Shown: piece after piece, positions 5,977-8,539 of the stretch
Layout: every line of letters begins with the position of its first letter
Numbering within the stretch: the first letter of the stretch is position 1
From: JAQIBY01 sp964615585
GTDB taxonomy: Bacteria > Bacteroidota > Bacteroidia > Bacteroidales > ML635J-15
NCBI GenBank assembly: GCA_964615585.1
Contig: CAZTNS010000130.1
Span: forward strand, 1 to 8,539
Direction of reading: 5' to 3'
DNA length: 8,539 bases
Position numbers and translations under genes: made by a program
The notes under the pieces: generated by a model
What the model saw: the letters and a program-made list of their open reading frames with translations, nothing else
What the model was told of the DNA's origin: nothing
Databases searched by the model: none

Positions 5977-6981
5977 ATGCCCAAAAACAAACAAGCCCTT
6001 TTGCGATACCAGGTAATAGATGCCTGTTTGAGCAACCGTTTTCATGTGAGTAGTGATGGCAATATGGCCGGATACTGGCCAATTGATGCCCTTGCCGACC
6101 GTGTAAGCACAGAATTGGGTATTTCGGTTGCCGAACGAACGATTCGCAAAGACATCAGCGATTTGAAAAATGGTATATTGGGGATTCCTGTACCTGTTAG
6201 CAACAAACGCAGCATGGGATATTATTACACGGAAATGGGATTCCATCTTTTCAACATGCGATTGAATCAGCATGAAGCTTTTCACCTGAGCGAGGCTGTG
6301 CATCATATTGACCATTTGATGACGCATCAATATTTCAGGCAATTGTCGGGATGCCTTAAAAAGCTCAATGTGAATACCATTCCTGAAGAAAAACTGGTTA
6401 TGTCGCTGCAACCATACAATAATCCGCCGGCTTATGCCTGGTTGAAGAAAATCGTTGATGCTATAGAATCTCAGCAGGTATTGTGTATGAAATATCAGCC
6501 GTATTCCCCCCCTGCACAAATTGAGGTAGAGGTACATCCATATTTGATCAAGGAATACAATCAACGGCTTTATATGCTGGCCTGGGATGCGACAAATAAA
6601 GAGTATTATGTTTTTGGCCTCGACAGAATAAAAGGATTGTCCCCATTGAATAAACCATGGCATAATGCCCCTGCAGGGATTAAAAAATCTTATTTTGAGC
6701 ATATTGTTGGCGTCAGTTTGCCGCGACATTTGAAAGTTGAAACGGTGCAAATCGAAATACATAAAAACCGGTTGCCTTATGTGCTGAGTAAACCATTGCA
6801 TAAATCACAACGTTTTGTTTCCAAAAATGGAGAATGGGGGATACTTGAATTTGACCTTATTGTTAACAGGGATTTGAAACAATGGATTCTTGAAAAAGGA
6901 AAAGATGCCCGGGTTGTATCTCCCGGACACCTTAAACATGAAATTGTAACTGAAATGATTGCTGCGCAAAACAATTATTAG
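5977..6981 (+). CDS. HTH-WYL-WCX transcription regulator
   Basis: A 334-aa ligand-responsive DNA-binding protein. Residues 1-65 form a winged-helix region in which AERTIRKDISDLK (52-64) looks like the DeoR-type recognition helix. Residues about 155-222 form the WYL domain, with EYNQRLYMLAWD (193-204) containing the conserved R197 and Y199, followed by YYVFGLDRIKGL (210-221). Residues about 250-325 fit the WCX domain (VETVQIEIHKNRLPYV and a terminal D-A-R-V-V-S-P segment). WYL domains are thought to bind nucleic-acid or nucleotide ligands, and WYL proteins are known to regulate several CRISPR-Cas loci. It is transcribed divergently from the cas operon across 123 bp, making it the likely regulator of that operon and of itself; this is inference. 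The start at 5977 fits the promoter; the ATG at 5961 is out of frame and stops after 30 codons. It converges on the next gene with 2 bp between stop codons. Confidence 0.92.
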   Translation: MPKNKQALLRYQVIDACLSNRFHVSSDGNMAGYWPIDALADRVSTELGISVAERTIRKDISDLKNGILGIPVPVSNKRSMGYYYTEMGFHLFNMRLNQHEAFHLSEAVHHIDHLMTHQYFRQLSGCLKKLNVNTIPEEKLVMSLQPYNNPPAYAWLKKIVDAIESQQVLCMKYQPYSPPAQIEVEVHPYLIKEYNQRLYMLAWDATNKEYYVFGLDRIKGLSPLNKPWHNAPAGIKKSYFEHIVGVSLPRHLKVETVQIEIHKNRLPYVLSKPLHKSQRFVSKNGEWGILEFDLIVNRDLKQWILEKGKDARVVSPGHLKHEIVTEMIAAQNNY

Positions 6982-6983
6982 CA

Positions 6984-7577
6984 TTAAGCGGCAACCACAA
7001 ACACAAGCCCCAGCAGCATAACAATTGCGCCAATCAGAATGCTGGCAAACAAAAGAACCAATAACCCCAGGATAATCAGTATCCAGCCGATTACCTTCAA
7101 CCCGATGTTTCCATCATCATATTGATGATCATTGAAATATTTGTTAGGATGCGGCAATTGATTTGTTTGCTGGAGCGATGGGTTTAAAATACCTGCTACC
7201 CAATTTCCATGCTGATGTATTTTATGCTTTGATTTTTCCTTCAATTGTTTGCCACGGCATTTATTTGAACTTTGTTTCTTTTTAGATTCTTCTTGTTGGA
7301 AGATTTCTTTAGGTGCTATTGGTTTTGTGGTTTTTTTGTTGACTTTTGTGTTTCCATGGTTTGTTCTGCTTGCATGATATGTTAATGCACCATCGGTATG
7401 TTGATTTTGCTGTGTATCGCTTTGAGATTGTGATGCCAGTTTGTCATCATTGCTTTTTACTTTTGTGTTTTTGTGTACATAATAACCTGGCAAATAACGT
7501 CGTTTAGTCACACTGCAGGAAGTAAAGATAAAACCTGCAAAAACCATTAACAATAATACTGTAATTGTGTTTTTCAT
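6984..7577 (-). CDS. Lipoprotein with two C-terminal membrane segments, unknown function
   Basis: With the start at 7577 the protein is 197 aa and opens with a standard lipoprotein signal peptide: MKNTITVLLLMVFAGFIFTS ending at Cys21 (FTSC lipobox). The next residues SVTKRRYLPGYYVHK resemble a motif I recall from uncharacterised Bacteroidota lipoproteins. Residues 36-155 are low-complexity, rich in Gln, Lys, Asn and His. Two hydrophobic segments close the protein (about 159-176 and 178-196). It would be anchored in the cell envelope; no enzymatic domain is visible. In-frame starts exist upstream (to 7634), but the longer form would put 19 residues before the signal peptide and overlap the small ORF ending at 7615, so the shorter start is preferred. 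It lies 37 nt downstream of that ORF and could share its transcript. No link to the cas genes is evident. Confidence 0.8.
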   Translation of the reverse strand: MKNTITVLLLMVFAGFIFTSCSVTKRRYLPGYYVHKNTKVKSNDDKLASQSQSDTQQNQHTDGALTYHASRTNHGNTKVNKKTTKPIAPKEIFQQEESKKKQSSNKCRGKQLKEKSKHKIHQHGNWVAGILNPSLQQTNQLPHPNKYFNDHQYDDGNIGLKVIGWILIILGLLVLLFASILIGAIVMLLGLVFVVAA

Positions 7578-7614
7578 TGTAGTGTAATTTTTTGTGTTCA
7601 TATTAAGGATACGC

Positions 7615-7749
7615 TTAATGACCATGTGCTTCAAGCCATAGGCTTACATCTCTCCATGTCATATCATCATCATAATTCCATTCTCCATCGGTTAATGCAT
7701 CCATGGTTTCTCTGATTAAGGCTTCATCTGTGTATTCGTCGTCATACAT
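7615..7749 (-). CDS. Small acidic protein, 44 aa, unknown
   Basis: An ATG at 7749 opens a 44-codon frame ending in TAA at 7615-7617. The product begins MYDDEYTDEALIRETMDALT and ends WRDVSLWLEAHGH. It is strongly acidic (11 Asp plus 6 Glu), has three Trp, no signal peptide and no membrane segment, and looks like a compact helical cytosolic protein. The amino-acid composition is protein-like and unlike the Phe/Ile-rich translations of non-coding frames here. It starts 32 nt after the stop of the YGLPQ-repeat gene and ends 37 nt before the lipoprotein gene, on the same strand. I recognise no family; an antitoxin, immunity or adaptor role would be a guess. Confidence 0.6.
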   Translation of the reverse strand: MYDDEYTDEALIRETMDALTDGEWNYDDDMTWRDVSLWLEAHGH

Positions 7750-7781
7750 ACGCTTTCATTTTTATTTGGTTCAACATACAT

Positions 7782-8306
7782 TTACCACAGCGAAGGGCTG
7801 TATTCTTTAGTTTTTTGAGGTATTCCATATTTATTGTTATTATAAATTTCGATGCCGCCACCATTCTTTTTTCTTATTTTTCCGGTTTTTTGAGGCAGCC
7901 CATAACTGTTATTTTCATAAATGTCATATCCATCAAACATATTTTTTTTAATACTGCCGCTTTTTTGAGGCAACCCCATATTGTTGTATTCATAAATTTC
8001 TATCTCATTTGTATATGAGTTATAATCATTATACCCTGATTTTTGAGGGAGGCCGTAATTGTTGTATTCATAAACTTCCACTTGTCCTGTGAAATCATCT
8101 GTTACCGAGTATCCTGTCTTTTGTGGTATGCCATACGCATTATTCTCATAACAATCGTATCCCCAATAATTATTTTCAATGAGCTCACCTGTTTGTTGAG
8201 GCAGGCCATAACTGTTATTTTCATAAACATCCCACACATTTTGAGCGTATAAGCCAAAAACGCTTATGTGCAACAGAATTAGAATTAAATTACATTTTTT
8301 CATCAT
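7782..8306 (-). CDS. Secreted YGLPQ-repeat protein, unknown function
   Basis: A 174-aa protein with an N-terminal signal peptide (MMKKCNLILILLHISVFGLYAQ, likely cut after AQ at residue 22). The mature chain consists almost entirely of six tandem repeats of 25-26 residues with consensus [DE]-x-Y-E-x-N-x-Y-G-[LI]-P-Q-[KQ]-[TS]-G. The conserved Tyr falls at residues 28, 53, 79, 105, 130 and 155. Each repeat ends in a variable Asp/Asn/Lys/Gly-rich stretch, suggesting short beta-hairpins stacked like MORN or YD repeats, though it matches neither motif. It probably acts in the periplasm or at the surface. The last repeat is less regular (YNNNKYGIPQKT) and is followed by a short tail. It starts 12 nt downstream of the partial gene at the right edge, implying co-transcription. 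The first Met of the MM pair is taken as the start; the second is equally possible. Confidence 0.82.
   Translation of the reverse strand: MMKKCNLILILLHISVFGLYAQNVWDVYENNSYGLPQQTGELIENNYWGYDCYENNAYGIPQKTGYSVTDDFTGQVEVYEYNNYGLPQKSGYNDYNSYTNEIEIYEYNNMGLPQKSGSIKKNMFDGYDIYENNSYGLPQKTGKIRKKNGGGIEIYNNNKYGIPQKTKEYSPSLW
7809..8231 (-). repeat. Six in-frame tandem repeats coding for YGLPQ units
   Basis: Six units of 75-78 bp correspond to residues 26-166 of the secreted protein. The DNA shows it as a recurring TTTTTGAGGCAG-like or TTTTGAGG motif on the + strand (for example near 7813, 7888, 7963, 8041 and 8196). The units have diverged in sequence but keep the Y-G-[LI]-P-Q codons, which points to selection on the protein and an origin by internal duplication. 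Confidence 0.85.
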
Positions 8307-8318
8307 ATTATTTTTTGG

Positions 8319-8539
8319 TTAATGCCAAATCCAGCTAATTATTTCATTCTCCTGGAGAATGCTCAATTCAACCCAGCTGCCATCAGTATAATCATCCCAG
8401 ATCATTTGTCCTTCTCTTTTTACATAATTGGCGTTGAATGCTTTTATTATGTTATTTATGTATTTTAAAGCAGTGACATTTGCGACACTCAGAAGTTTTG
8501 ACGAACTGCTGTTATCTTCAAAATAAAACACCAGCATTT
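8319..8539 (-). CDS. Partial gene at right edge, unknown
   Basis: At least 72 codons are open on the - strand, ending in TAA at 8319-8321, and the frame runs to the window edge. An ATG at 8537-8535 (MLVFYFEDN) could be the start or an internal Met. The visible part reads as soluble protein: a helix-like stretch (KYINNIIKAFNANYVKRE) followed by a Trp- and acid-rich end (MIWDDYTDGSWVELSILQ, then SWIWH). No signal peptide or known domain is visible. Its stop codon lies 12 nt before the start of the YGLPQ-repeat gene, so the two are probably in one operon. Confidence 0.55.
   Translation of the reverse strand, partial: MLVFYFEDNSSSSKLLSVANVTALKYINNIIKAFNANYVKREGQMIWDDYTDGSWVELSILQENEIISWIWH

Noticed and set aside
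5905..6801. 298-codon open frame on the - strand
   Set aside because: It lies antisense to the well-supported WYL regulator, shows no domain, has Phe/Ile/His/Gln-rich shadow-like composition, and would run through both divergent promoters.
7815..8252. Two + strand frames with similar sequences (LRQPITVIFIN and LRQAITVIFIN)
   Set aside because: They are the antisense translation of the YGLPQ repeats, which explains their mutual similarity.

Overview
The window looks like a chromosomal stretch from a Bacteroidota member, probably a Bacteroidales-like or environmental lineage. It is AT-rich and has no obvious Shine-Dalgarno sites. It carries three promoters of the Bacteroidota housekeeping type (TTTG, about 20 nt, TAnnTTTG). 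The protein families (BT4734/VirE-N primase, short lipoproteins with an FTSC lipobox) also fit that phylum.

Layout: positions 1-1742 hold a CRISPR array that runs off the left edge, with 24 repeats of 37 nt and 23 complete spacers of 30-39 nt. Positions 1743-1952 are the leader, with a consensus promoter pointing leftward into the array. Positions 1953-5853 are a tightly packed leftward operon: a Dda/RecD-like SF1 helicase, cas1, an archaeo-eukaryotic-type primase (BT4734/VirE-N family) and a cas2 with an N-terminal extension. Gaps between these genes are 4-12 nt, and the operon points straight at the leader and array. A 123-bp divergent promoter region (5854-5976) separates it from a rightward HTH-WYL-WCX transcription regulator (5977-6981). 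The right end (6984-8539) is a leftward group of unfamiliar small genes: a lipoprotein with two C-terminal membrane segments, a 44-aa acidic ORF, a secreted protein made of six YGLPQ repeats, and a gene cut by the window edge.

Reading: this is a self-contained spacer-acquisition module, not a complete CRISPR-Cas system. Cas1-Cas2 integrates spacers, and the primase and helicase probably supply or process DNA substrates for it, as proposed for CRISPR-associated primase-polymerases. No interference gene of any type is visible, so the effector must lie left of the array, elsewhere in the genome, or be absent. Read on the + strand the spacers are about 59% purine and give plausible coding frames, while the array is transcribed from the - strand. 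The crRNAs would therefore be antisense to mRNA, which is what an RNA-targeting (type III-like) effector needs. The divergent WYL protein is the obvious candidate regulator.
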